Positions 1 through 6,634 are shown, numbered from the stretch's first letter. The stretch is DNA of 8,565 nt from a bacterium (GCA_004561545.1 SFVK01000020.1:1-8565), one strand, 5' to 3'. The notes: generated by a model not told the origin, from the sequence alone. Program-made: numbers and translations.

Positions 1-2
1 TC

Positions 3-1142
3 ATGGGCAGCGAACTTCATCCGCGCCCCTGTACTCACCATGCCGACCTGCTGCGCAAGGTGGCGGGTCTCTGCAACAACGCCAATCAGCTGGCCCACCA
101 GATCGGCGTGGAACTGGCTGACCAGCTGCTGGGTGGAAGATACCAGGCCGTGGTGACCACCCATCTCAACACCCGACACATCCATAACCACATTGTATGG
201 TGTGCGGTAGCACTTGACAACGGACGCAAATACCACAGCAACGCCAAAAGCTACTACACCGAGGTGCGGGCCAGGTCAGACGCCCTGTGCCGGCAGTATG
301 GGCTGTCGGTGATTGAAACCGAAAGAAGCCAGCAGAGTTCGCAGCCGTATGCCGAATGGCAAGCGGGTCAGACAGGCCAGCCCACCTGGCGCAGCATCAT
401 CCGCCAGGACGTGGACGATGCGATCGCCCGGTCGCTGACCTGGCGGCAGTTTGTCCAAGCAATGGAGCAGAAGGGCTACACAATGCAGTTCAACCGCAAA
501 TACCCGATTTTGCAGCCGCCAGACAAAACCCGGCCGGTTCGATTCAAGACCTTAGGCAAGCGATACACCCCGGAGGCTATCCGCAACAGAATCCTGTATC
601 CGAGATGGCGGTATCCAACGGCTCAACAGGAGCCAGTCATCTGGCACGGCTGCCTGCACGGCGCCCACCGCAAAGCCTGCAAGCTCACCGGCCTGTGGGC
701 TTTGTATTATCGGTATCTGTACGAACTGGGCGCACTGCCCCGCAAGCCGCATCGCCCCAGTTATGCGGTGCGGCAGGACATCCGCAATCTGGATAAGCGC
801 ATCCGGCAGATGGAATTTTTATCTCGCCATGAAATCGACACGCTTGACCAGTTGGATGCCTACCGCCAAGCACAGGAACAAGCCGTGGCGAATCTGCTTG
901 CCGAGCGCCGCCAGCTGCACTGCGCCGAACCGAGCGATGAGATCAAAGCCAGGCAGGCCCAGATCACGCAAGCCCTCAAATCGCTGCGGCAGGACATCCG
1001 CCTTTGCCGCCAGATTGCGGAGCACTCGGTGCAGATGCGGGAACTGCTGAAACAGCGGGCCGAAAAGCTGCCTGAACAGAATCCCGAACAGGATAAAACA
1101 ACAGAACGAGATTCTAATAGGGAACCCAATCAAACCAGATAG
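3..1142 (+). pseudogene. MobC-relaxase chimera: relaxase lacking its N-terminus (5' end outside window)
   Basis: The frame is open to the left edge, so the ATG at base 3 is probably internal. Residues 1-32 do not look like a relaxase. The run LLRKVAGLCNNANQLAH matches the C-terminal signature of MobC relaxosome accessory proteins (LxxxxNNxNQLA). From about residue 31 (AHQIGVELADQLL) the protein is a MOBP-type relaxase of Firmicutes ICEs. Motif III is present as THLNTRHIHNH, with H54, H59, H61 and H63 as metal ligands. Residues around 185-235 resemble the family's middle region, and 255-350 are charged and likely coiled coil. Relaxases of this family carry about 90 further N-terminal residues with the nicking tyrosine; these are absent. 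The simplest reading is a deletion joining adjacent mobC and relaxase genes near bases 93-101. A misassembly could look the same. The relaxase part is secure; nicking activity is doubtful. The stop is TAG at 1140-1142. Confidence 0.85.
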
Positions 1143-1165
1143 CAGATAATGATGGAGGAATGCTT

Positions 1166-1456
1166 ATGAAAGACGATTTGAACAACCCTAACCGCTGGTC
1201 CTACCGCCGTGCATATGCCGAGCACAACTACCCGCCCGGCACGCGGGTGCGTCTTGTGAGTATGCCGGACGATCCCGACCCGGTGCCGGAGGGCACCTGC
1301 GGCACCGTCCTGGCGGTGGACGGCGCCGGCCAGCTGCTCATGCAGTGGGACAACGGCCGTAGCCTGTCGCTGCTGCCTGGCGTGGACAGCTTCGAGGTAC
1401 TGGAGCGGCCCCAACAGAGAAATACACCCAAGCACAACCGAGGTGATGCCAGATGA
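1166..1456 (+). CDS. DUF4314 domain protein
   Basis: Small acidic protein of 96 residues. Residues ~18-77 match the DUF4314 pattern seen in Firmicutes mobile elements: a YPPGTRVRLVSM opening, a PEGTCGTVLAVD turn, then QWDNGRSLSL and a GVDSFEVL end. This is a small beta-rich fold whose function is unknown. Two ATGs are possible. The one at 1160 lies one base after the GGAGG (1154-1158) and is too close. The one at 1166 has a 7-base spacer and is chosen. The gene follows the relaxase by 23 bases and overlaps the PcfB gene by four bases (ATGA), so the two are probably translationally coupled. Its place between relaxase and PcfB is usual for these elements and suggests a transfer-related role, which is inference only. 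Confidence 0.85.
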   Translation: MKDDLNNPNRWSYRRAYAEHNYPPGTRVRLVSMPDDPDPVPEGTCGTVLAVDGAGQLLMQWDNGRSLSLLPGVDSFEVLERPQQRNTPKHNRGDAR

Positions 1457-2253
1457 ACCTGGGCTCCGACCCGGCTGACCAGGTCGTCCGCTATACGCTG
1501 GAGGGCAGCGAGTTTGCCCTCCGGATGACCGGCACGGCCGCCAAAAACTTTGCGGTCTTTGTCGCTGCCGTCCTACGCGACCAGAAAAAGACCCGCGGCA
1601 AGACCAATTTGACCCGGCTGCTGCGGGTGGGCAAACCGCTGAAGTTCTTCTCGGTGCCCGAGGAGCGGATGCGCGAGTTCACGCAGGAGGCCAAGCGCCA
1701 CGGCCTGCTGTTTGTGCCGATGCGAGACCGCACCAACCCCGGCAGCATTGAGATCGCCATTTGGGCCGACGACGCGGCCAAGGTGGAACGGATCATAGAC
1801 CGAATGCAGTTGGATGTGGTGCAGACGGGTGAGGCGGAAATTATGTCGGATGTCACGCCGGAACAGTCTACCGAACAGCTTGCACAGGAGCAGGCGGGGC
1901 CTGACTATCAGGCGACCCAAACCGTCGACAGCCCCGTCTCGTTCGAGCTGGATGACGCCGACTATGACCTGGGTTTTACCCAACCGGCCCCGCCGCCCGC
2001 GGAGCCGGAGAACCCGCCGCCTTCCCACTCGACCCGGAGGACCGGCCCTCCGTCCGCGCCGCCCTCCGCCAGCAGAAGCAGCTCGCCCAGTATTTCGCCC
2101 GCGCCGTGCGCCGACCGGGTTCGGGCCAGGGGTGAGCGCCCCAGCGTGCGGGATGAGCTGCGGGAGATCAGGGCCATGCTGCGCGCCACAGAGCCAGTAG
2201 CGCCCAAGCCCAAAGTCCCCATCCGCATCCACCGCAGCGACCGGGCACGGTAG
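1453..2253 (+). CDS. pcfB: PcfB family protein (DUF3801)
   Basis: 266 residues. Residues ~1-125 match the PcfB/DUF3801 family, named after a conjugation gene of Enterococcus pCF10 and found next to the VirD4-type coupling protein in many Firmicutes ICEs. Visible family features are the N-terminal helical block (VRYTLEGSEFALRMTG, then FAVFVAAVLRDQKK), the GKTNLTRLLRVGKPLKFF segment and a GLLFVPMRD strand. The precise role is not established; position suggests helping coupling protein or relaxase. Residues ~175-230 are proline/serine-rich and read poorly, and an alternative frame looks better there (see 2022-2132). The tail RGERPSVRDELREIRAML is typical again. The ATG at 1453 overlaps the previous stop and follows GAGGTGATGCCAG; the nine bases between GAGG and ATG form a leader shared with two later genes. 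Confidence 0.88.
   Translation: MNLGSDPADQVVRYTLEGSEFALRMTGTAAKNFAVFVAAVLRDQKKTRGKTNLTRLLRVGKPLKFFSVPEERMREFTQEAKRHGLLFVPMRDRTNPGSIEIAIWADDAAKVERIIDRMQLDVVQTGEAEIMSDVTPEQSTEQLAQEQAGPDYQATQTVDSPVSFELDDADYDLGFTQPAPPPAEPENPPPSHSTRRTGPPSAPPSASRSSSPSISPAPCADRVRARGERPSVRDELREIRAMLRATEPVAPKPKVPIRIHRSDRAR
2022..2132 (+). other. alternative-frame segment inside pcfB
   Basis: Within the pcfB C-terminal region the annotated frame reads as low-complexity P/S/R residues and uses AGG, AGA, AGT and ATT, unlike its surroundings. The frame starting at bases divisible by three reads LDPEDRPSVRAALRQQKQ and then LAQYFARAVRRPG, with C/G third positions throughout, before a TGA at 2133-2135. The RPSVRxxLR motif recurs in the main frame shortly afterwards (ERPSVRDELR), which suggests both are real PcfB-tail sequence. 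A one-base loss near 2011-2022 and a one-base gain near 2115-2133 would explain the pattern. Sequencing error, compensating indels in the element, or chance in GC-rich DNA are the options. Confidence 0.5.
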
Positions 2254-2296
2254 GCCGGAAGTTTTCCGTTTGTTTTCAATTTCGGGATAGCTTTTT

Positions 2297-2315
2297 AAGG
2301 AGAGATACAGTAGTG
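2297..2315 (+). promoter_or_regulatory. upstream ribosome binding site with GTG (alternative start of the 103-residue ORF)
   Basis: AAGGAGA at 2297-2303 is followed after nine bases by GTG at 2313. This GTG is in frame with the next gene and would add 20 residues (MLILKKTNNS and on). A second SD and ATG lie at 2363-2375. The GTG may be an alternative start or a leftover initiation site. Confidence 0.4.
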
Positions 2316-2340
2316 TTGATACTGAAAAAGACAAACAACA

Positions 2341-2357
2341 GCCGGGCCCCTCCCGGC
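2341..2357. other. GC-rich hairpin upstream of the 103-residue gene
   Basis: GCCGGG (2341-2346) and CCCGGC (2352-2357) form a perfect six-pair stem with a five-base loop, ending five bases before the GGAGG of the next gene. On the plus strand there is no following T run. On the minus strand the stem is followed by a T-rich stretch, so it could act as a terminator for antisense transcription. It may also shape access to the ribosome binding site. Confidence 0.4.
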
Positions 2358-2372
2358 AGATTGGAGGAAACC

Positions 2373-2684
2373 ATGCGCCGCAACATCCGAATCATGAAGA
2401 TGGACCGCAACAACCGCAGTATTTTGATGCGGGCACTGTACGCGGATTTCTGCGCCAACCGGGCAGCGGGGCTGCCCTATGGCAACTTGGCCGCGCTTAT
2501 CACGAAGCTGCACGAAACCCAGCCCGGCAAGCTGCCGCTGGACGATGCCGAGTACCACCTGGCCCGCAGCGCCCTCAACCATCTGCGCAACGAGCGGATC
2601 GCCACGGGTGGTTACACCGATGCGGCGGATGCGGCATTGCTCAAACTGGTCAAGGCCAAACCGCCGCTGTGGCCGTTTGGGTGA
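2373..2684 (+). CDS. uncharacterised small ICE protein (103 aa)
   Basis: I do not recognise a named family. The product is 103 residues, basic at the N-terminus (MRRNIRIMKMDRNNR) and mostly helical in appearance, with no signal peptide, membrane segment or cysteine cluster. The middle (YGNLAALITKLHETQPG) and the segment DDAEYHLARSALNHLRNERIA look like two amphipathic helical regions. The ATG at 2373 is chosen because GGAGG (2363-2367) precedes it by five bases. A GTG at 2313 with its own AAGGAGA is an in-frame alternative that would give 123 residues. The codon use matches the neighbours, supporting real coding. It sits with the PAPS-reductase-family gene in a block inserted between pcfB and virD4, which are usually adjacent in related elements. 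A DNA-binding or regulatory role is possible but unsupported. Confidence 0.75.
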   Translation: MRRNIRIMKMDRNNRSILMRALYADFCANRAAGLPYGNLAALITKLHETQPGKLPLDDAEYHLARSALNHLRNERIATGGYTDAADAALLKLVKAKPPLWPFG

Positions 2685-2694
2685 ATCAGCGTTG

Positions 2695-2718
2695 AAAGCC
2701 TGGGTACATTCGGGCTTT
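2695..2718 (+). other. inverted repeat between the 103-residue gene and the PAPS-reductase-like gene
   Basis: AAAGCC (2695-2700) pairs with GGCTTT (2713-2718). Three further inner pairs, two of them G-U, leave a six-base loop. A short T-containing tail (CTTGATAA) follows, weaker than a standard intrinsic terminator. It lies 10 bases after the preceding stop and 42 before the next ATG, so it could be a leaky terminator or attenuator, or an mRNA processing or stabilising hairpin. Confidence 0.35.
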
Positions 2719-2760
2719 CTTGATAACAAATCGGAGGTGTTTGAACCCAACAACAAAACC

Positions 2761-3549
2761 ATGCAAAATAATAAACCAGTTCTGACTTTGGCCTCGGTTT
2801 CGGGTGGAAAAGATTCCAGCGCCATGTTACTTCGTCTGCTGGAGGAAGGCCGCCAGGTGGATGAAATCCTCTTCTGTGACACCGGCCTCGAGTTTCCGCA
2901 GATGTACGACCATCTGGAAAAGCTGGAGCGGTACATCGGCCGCCCCATCACCCGGCTGAAAGCGCCCTATACCTTCGAGCAGTATTTCTACGAATATCAG
3001 GCCAAAGGCGATGCGGCATTGGTCACCAACCGGGGTTTGAGCTGGCCGTCCCGCGCCTGCCGCTGGTGTACCGGCCGCCTCAAGGCCCATGTCATCGCCA
3101 AGCACCTGCGGGGATTGAAACGGCAGTACCACCTGGTTCAGTATGTCGGCATTGCGGCGGATGAAGCCCACCGCTGCAAAGACCTGCACTATCCGCTGGT
3201 GGAATGGGGCATGACCGAGGCGGATTGCCTCAACTACTGCTACGCCCGCGGTTTTGACTGGGGCGGACTGTACAAGATCTTCCGGCGGGTATCCTGCTGG
3301 TGCTGCCCACTGCAGCCGATCTCGGAGCTGCGCAAGCTGCGAACCCATTGCCCCGACCTATGGCAAAAGCTGCTGTACATGGACGCCCACACCTGGCAGC
3401 CTTTTCGCCCCGACTACACCGCGCAGCAGTTGGAACAACGGTTCGCCCTGGAAGAAGAACGCGCCGTTCAAGGCCTGCCCAACAAGGGGCGGGCCTTTTA
3501 TGTTGCCCTGCGTGACCGGCTGGCAGAGAAGGAAGCCCCCGATCCTTGA
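2761..3549 (+). CDS. phosphoadenosine phosphosulfate reductase family protein
   Basis: 262 residues. The N-terminus carries the ATP-pyrophosphatase (PP-loop) signature SVSGGKDSSAML (SGGKDS at 14-19), then DEILFCDTGLEFPQMYDHLE, the usual second strand and helix of the PAPS reductase/adenine hydrolase fold. Two cysteine clusters follow: C100-R-W-C103 within SRACRWCTGRLK, and C179-W-C181-C182-P. Such cysteines in relatives (DndC-like and other mobile-element PAPS-reductase-family proteins) can hold an iron-sulfur cluster, so sulfur transfer or nucleotide modification is plausible. The substrate is unknown. True assimilatory PAPS reductase is unlikely given the context and absence of other sulfate-assimilation genes. 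The start is uncertain: the ATG at 2761 directly precedes the conserved core but lacks a near SD, while GGAGGTG at 2733-2739 is 23 bases away. The stop overlaps the TTG start of virD4 (TTGA), tying it to the transfer operon. Confidence 0.88.
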   Translation: MQNNKPVLTLASVSGGKDSSAMLLRLLEEGRQVDEILFCDTGLEFPQMYDHLEKLERYIGRPITRLKAPYTFEQYFYEYQAKGDAALVTNRGLSWPSRACRWCTGRLKAHVIAKHLRGLKRQYHLVQYVGIAADEAHRCKDLHYPLVEWGMTEADCLNYCYARGFDWGGLYKIFRRVSCWCCPLQPISELRKLRTHCPDLWQKLLYMDAHTWQPFRPDYTAQQLEQRFALEEERAVQGLPNKGRAFYVALRDRLAEKEAPDP

Positions 3550-5405
3550 ACCGCCAGAATCCATCCCCCTGGTGGGTCTGGCTGCTGCCGCTGCCGCTCG
3601 TCTGGTGGGCATCGGCCGGGCTGGCCATGCGGTGGGATGCCGCCGCGGGGCTGGCCGGGATCTTGTCTATCGTCAACGACCTGCTGGCGCAGCCGTTCCC
3701 GGTCTATTACACACCCCAGACGCCGCGCTTTTGGTTGCTCGGTACCGCCCTCTATGCGGCCGTCGCCATCGTCATCACATCCGACCACAAAAACACCCGC
3801 CCCGGCGAGGAACACGGTTCCGCCCGCTGGGGCGATGTCTTTGCCCTGAATCGAAAGTACGCCGACAAGGCAGGCCCCAACCTGCTGCTGACCCGGCATT
3901 TCCGCATCGGGGTGGACGGGTACAAACACAAGCACAACACCAACATCCTTGTCGTGGGCGGTTCCGGCGCGGGCAAGACGCGCACCTATGCCGTGCCCAA
4001 CGTGCTGGAAGCCGCCAGAGGCGGGCCGGATGGGAAAGGGTGTTCGCTGGTATTGACCGACCCCAAAAGTGAAATTCTGCGCAAGACCGGCAGGTATTTG
4101 TTACAGCAGGGCTACGAGGTGCGTGTGTTTGACCTCATCAACCCCAGCGCGTCCTTCTGCTACAACCCGTTTGTTTATGTGAAGGATGACAAGGATGTAC
4201 TCCAGCTCATCACCAATTTAATCCAAAACACCACGCCGCCCCACGCCCAGAGCTCGGACCCCTTTTGGGAGAAGTCCGAGACCGCCCTGCTGCAAGCCCT
4301 CATGCTCTATCTGCTGCACGAGGCCCCGCCGCGTGAGCAGAATTTCGGCATGGTCATGGAGCTGCTCGAGAGCGCGGAGGTCAAGGAGGAAGATGAAAAC
4401 TACCAGTCACCGTTGGACGTGCTGTTCGAGCGGCTTGAAGAACGGGAACCCGACAGCATTGCCGTCAAGCAATACCGCGTCTTTAAGCAAGCCGCCGGCA
4501 AAACCGCAAAATCGATTTTGGTGAGCGTTGGCGTGCGGCTGGCGGCCTTCAACCTGCCGCAGATCAACCGTCTGACGATGACCGATGAGCTGCACCTGGA
4601 CGAGCTGGGCGAAAAGAAGATCGCCTTGTTCTGCTGCATCCCGGACTCGGACAAGAGCCTCAACTATCTCGTTGGCATGGTTTATACGCAGCTCATCCAG
4701 ACGCTCTATCGCCAGGCCGACCGTGTCCATAAAGGCCGTCTGCCCGTACCCGTGCATTACCTGATGGATGAGTTCCCGAACGTTTCGCTGCCCAAGGACA
4801 GCTTTTTGTCGGCACTGGCCACCATGCGTAGCCGTGGTATTTTTTGCAGTATCATCGTGCAGAACATCAGCCAGTTGAAGAGTTTGTACAAGGACAGTTG
4901 GGAATCGCTGATCGGCCTGTGCGATGAGTTTCTCTATCTGGGGGGCAACGAGCAGGGCACACACAAGTACGTTTCTGAACTGATCGGCAAGGAAACCGTG
5001 GACACGACCAGCCACAGCCGCAGCCGGGGGCACAGCGGCAGCTACAGTACGAGCCAGCAGCAGGCCGCACGCGATCTGTTGACGCCGGATGAGGTGCGCC
5101 TGCTGCCCGACGGCAAGGCCGTGCTGTTCGTGCGAGGCGAGCGGCCGGTTATTGACGACAAGTACGATCTGCTGCGCCACCCCTGCATCTGCTTTACTGA
5201 GGATGGCGGTGGCCCGCCCTATGACTACACCGCAGCGTCGCAGGCCGCGGACGACCTGCCCGGCGATGCCGCCAACTGGGAGCTGCTGGACATGGAAGAT
5301 TTCCTGCCGCTGCCCAAGCCGCCGCAACCACCCTTCCGAACCATTCCACATAAAACCACAAGGAGGTCTGCCCATGAATCGCAAAAAGGAAAACCGACCG
5401 AATAA
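3546..5405 (+). CDS. virD4: VirD4/TraG-type coupling protein (T4CP ATPase)
   Basis: 619 residues, a normal length for this family. It is the hexameric inner-membrane ATPase that receives the relaxase-DNA complex and feeds it to the type IV secretion channel. Residues 9-28 and ~61-79 are hydrophobic membrane segments. Walker A is GGSGAGKT (138-145), followed by a family-typical LTDPKSEILRKTGRYL, and Walker B is YLMDEF (L406-F410 region). The segment TMRSRGIFCSIIVQNISQLK is the conserved sensor-like region and ERPVIDDKYDLLRHP is the usual C-terminal landmark. The start is a TTG overlapping the preceding TGA (TTGA). It is chosen because the first in-frame ATG, codon 28, would cut into the first membrane segment; AAGGA at 3529-3533 lies 12 bases upstream. 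The last 32 bases overlap the next gene. The C-terminal ~70 residues are acidic then proline-rich. Confidence 0.94.
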   Translation: MNRQNPSPWWVWLLPLPLVWWASAGLAMRWDAAAGLAGILSIVNDLLAQPFPVYYTPQTPRFWLLGTALYAAVAIVITSDHKNTRPGEEHGSARWGDVFALNRKYADKAGPNLLLTRHFRIGVDGYKHKHNTNILVVGGSGAGKTRTYAVPNVLEAARGGPDGKGCSLVLTDPKSEILRKTGRYLLQQGYEVRVFDLINPSASFCYNPFVYVKDDKDVLQLITNLIQNTTPPHAQSSDPFWEKSETALLQALMLYLLHEAPPREQNFGMVMELLESAEVKEEDENYQSPLDVLFERLEEREPDSIAVKQYRVFKQAAGKTAKSILVSVGVRLAAFNLPQINRLTMTDELHLDELGEKKIALFCCIPDSDKSLNYLVGMVYTQLIQTLYRQADRVHKGRLPVPVHYLMDEFPNVSLPKDSFLSALATMRSRGIFCSIIVQNISQLKSLYKDSWESLIGLCDEFLYLGGNEQGTHKYVSELIGKETVDTTSHSRSRGHSGSYSTSQQQAARDLLTPDEVRLLPDGKAVLFVRGERPVIDDKYDLLRHPCICFTEDGGGPPYDYTAASQAADDLPGDAANWELLDMEDFLPLPKPPQPPFRTIPHKTTRRSAHESQKGKPTE

Positions 5406-5730
5406 TCCCCATAATCTCCGCAAAGCCGTTTTCCTGCGCCGCGGCTTTGCCCTGTATGCTGCTGTTGTTGCCGCCTGTTCGCTGGCCATGCCCGCGCTGG
5501 CCGCCACCACCGACCCGCTGGCGGTCATCGGCAATCTGAACACCTTTATTTTCAGTGTCATCCGTGCCATCGGCCTGATCCTGCTGGGCTGGGGCATTGT
5601 CCAGATCGGCCTGTCGCTGCAAAGCCATGACCCTAGTCAGCGCAGCCAGGGCTTTCTCACGCTGGCGGGCGGCATTATTATCACGTTTGCAAAGGAGATT
5701 CTCGACCTGATTATCGGAACCGGCGCATGA
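5374..5730 (+). CDS. Maff2-like / VirB2-like small membrane protein with signal peptide
   Basis: 118 residues. Basic N-terminus (to R23), hydrophobic core FALYAAVVAACSLAMPALA with likely signal-peptidase cleavage after ALA (41-43), then two membrane helices at ~55-75 and ~93-115. The loop between them (LQSHDPSQRSQGFLTLAGG) resembles Maff2 family proteins, which hold this position between VirD4 and the VirB6-like gene. Maff2 proteins are usually about 70 residues without a cleaved leader. The leader plus two helices is the plan of VirB2/TrbC pilins, so a pilin-like or channel-lining role is a reasonable inference. The ATG follows a strong AAGGAGG (5360-5366) with seven bases between. The gene begins inside the end of virD4, implying coupled translation. 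Confidence 0.8.
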   Translation: MNRKKENRPNNPHNLRKAVFLRRGFALYAAVVAACSLAMPALAATTDPLAVIGNLNTFIFSVIRAIGLILLGWGIVQIGLSLQSHDPSQRSQGFLTLAGGIIITFAKEILDLIIGTGA

Positions 5731-5754
5731 GGTTCGAGACAATCGGCTGCCGAA

Positions 5755-5771
5755 GGGGGTGATGCAATACG
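5755..5771 (+). promoter_or_regulatory. SD leader with ACG in the start position (VirB6-like gene)
   Basis: GGGGGTGAT (5755-5763) extends complementarity to the 16S anti-SD. After GGTGATGC and the three bases AAT comes ACG (5769), nine bases from the SD core, in frame with the conserved protein. The ATG inside GGTGATGC (5762) is two bases after the SD core, out of frame, and meets TAA after four codons. Confidence 0.6.
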
Positions 5772-6605
5772 GATAATTCGTGGATTGTAGATAACCTCAC
5801 CAACGCCCTCAACACCTGGAACGACAAGCTGGCCGAGATCTGGCGGATGCTGACCGTCAGCCCGGTCAGCTACAACGGCGGCGCGGTGTGGAGCGTCATG
5901 ACCGGCATCCACGGCGCGCTGCAGGCCATCGCATATGGGCTGCTGGTGCTGTTCTTTGCCGCCGGTGTGGTCAAGACCTGCGGCAGCTTCGTGGAGGTGA
6001 AAAAGCCCGAGCACGCCCTCAAGCTGTTCATTCGCTTTGTGCTGGCCAAGGCGGCGGTGGATTTCGGCATGGACCTGATGCTGGCAGTGTTTGAAATCGT
6101 GCAGGGCATGATCTCGCGGGTGATCAGCGCATCGGGGGCAAGCGGCATCGGCAGCACCACGCTGCCGCAGGAGCTCATCGACACGATCAACGCCTGCGGC
6201 TTCTGGGAGAGCATCCCGCTGTGGGCGGTGACGCTGATCGGCAGCCTGCTCATCACGGTGCTGTCCTTTGTGATGGTGCTGACCGTCTATGGCCGGATGT
6301 TTTCCCTCTGGATGTACGCCGCCATCGCGCCGGTGCCGCTCGCCGCCTTTGCGGGCGAACCCACCAGTAGCGTGGGCAAGAACTTTCTGCGCAGCTACGC
6401 GGGTGTTTGCCTGCAGGGCGTGGTCATTGCGCTGGCCTGCATCATCTTCTCCGCCCTCGCTACCAGTGCGCCCACGGTGGCGGCCGGAAGCTCGGCCATC
6501 ACGGCGGTGTGGTCGTATGTCGGCTCGCTGGCGTTCAATCTGCTGGTGCTGGTGGGGGCGGTCAAGGGGTGCGACAGGATCGTGAAGGAGATCATGGGGC
6601 TGTAA
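5769..6605 (+). CDS. VirB6/TrbL-like polytopic membrane protein (CD0411 family)
   Basis: About 278 residues if begun at ACG 5769. It is an inner-membrane channel component of the mating apparatus. Hydrophobic segments lie at ~40-65 (LQAIAYGLLVLFFAAGVV), ~83-115, ~150-200 (a long pair around WAVTLIGSLLITVLSFVMVL and WMYAAIAPVPLAAFAG), ~213-232 and ~250-265, ending in DRIVKEIMGL. The segments FAGEPTSSVGKNFLRSYAGVCLQG and VVKTCGSFVEVKKPEHALKLFIRF are typical of the Tn1549/CTn membrane protein between Maff2 and PrgI. The first in-frame ATG is at 5847, but conserved-looking coding sequence (DNSWIVDNLTNALNTWNDKLAEIW) runs upstream to just after a stop at 5760-5762. No ATG, GTG or TTG exists there. 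ACG 5769 is proposed because it has the SD spacing of the pcfB start. Function is secure as a family; the start is not. Confidence 0.88.
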   Translation, partial: TDNSWIVDNLTNALNTWNDKLAEIWRMLTVSPVSYNGGAVWSVMTGIHGALQAIAYGLLVLFFAAGVVKTCGSFVEVKKPEHALKLFIRFVLAKAAVDFGMDLMLAVFEIVQGMISRVISASGASGIGSTTLPQELIDTINACGFWESIPLWAVTLIGSLLITVLSFVMVLTVYGRMFSLWMYAAIAPVPLAAFAGEPTSSVGKNFLRSYAGVCLQGVVIALACIIFSALATSAPTVAAGSSAITAVWSYVGSLAFNLLVLVGAVKGCDRIVKEIMGL

Positions 6606-6617
6606 TATATTACGGAT

Positions 6618-6634
6618 GGAGGTGATGCCTTATC
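6618..6634 (+). promoter_or_regulatory. SD leader with ATC in the start position (PrgI-like gene)
   Basis: GGAGGTGAT (6618-6626) is a near-perfect anti-SD match. GGTGATGC, three bases (CTT), then ATC at 6632 gives the same nine-base spacing as the ATG start of pcfB. The ATG at 6625 is too close to the SD and out of frame with the conserved product; its own frame stops after 14 codons. Confidence 0.6.

Noticed and set aside
1573..2334. 253-codon minus-strand open frame opposite pcfB
   Set aside because: It overlaps a recognised gene on the other strand, is rich in G, R and V as expected of a shadow frame, and shows no family features.
2341..2372. Intrinsic terminator on the plus strand after pcfB
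   Set aside because: The GC hairpin is followed by AGATTGGAGG rather than a T run, so it does not fit a plus-strand terminator.
2479..2760. Upstream extension of the PAPS-reductase-like gene to ATG 2479
   Set aside because: It would overlap most of the 103-residue gene, and the added sequence is serine/arginine/cysteine-rich shadow text with no SD.
3254..4072. 272-codon plus-strand frame bridging the PAPS-reductase-like gene and virD4
   Set aside because: It overlaps two recognised genes in another frame and is rich in R, P and A with no motif.
4407..5597. 396-codon minus-strand open frame opposite virD4
   Set aside because: It is antisense to a gene with clear Walker motifs. Long antisense frames are expected in GC-rich DNA with C/G third positions, and the product has no recognisable domain.
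5733..5754. Small inverted repeats (TTCG/CGAA and TCGG/CCGA) before the VirB6-like gene
   Set aside because: The stems are only four pairs and compete with each other; this is expected by chance in this composition.
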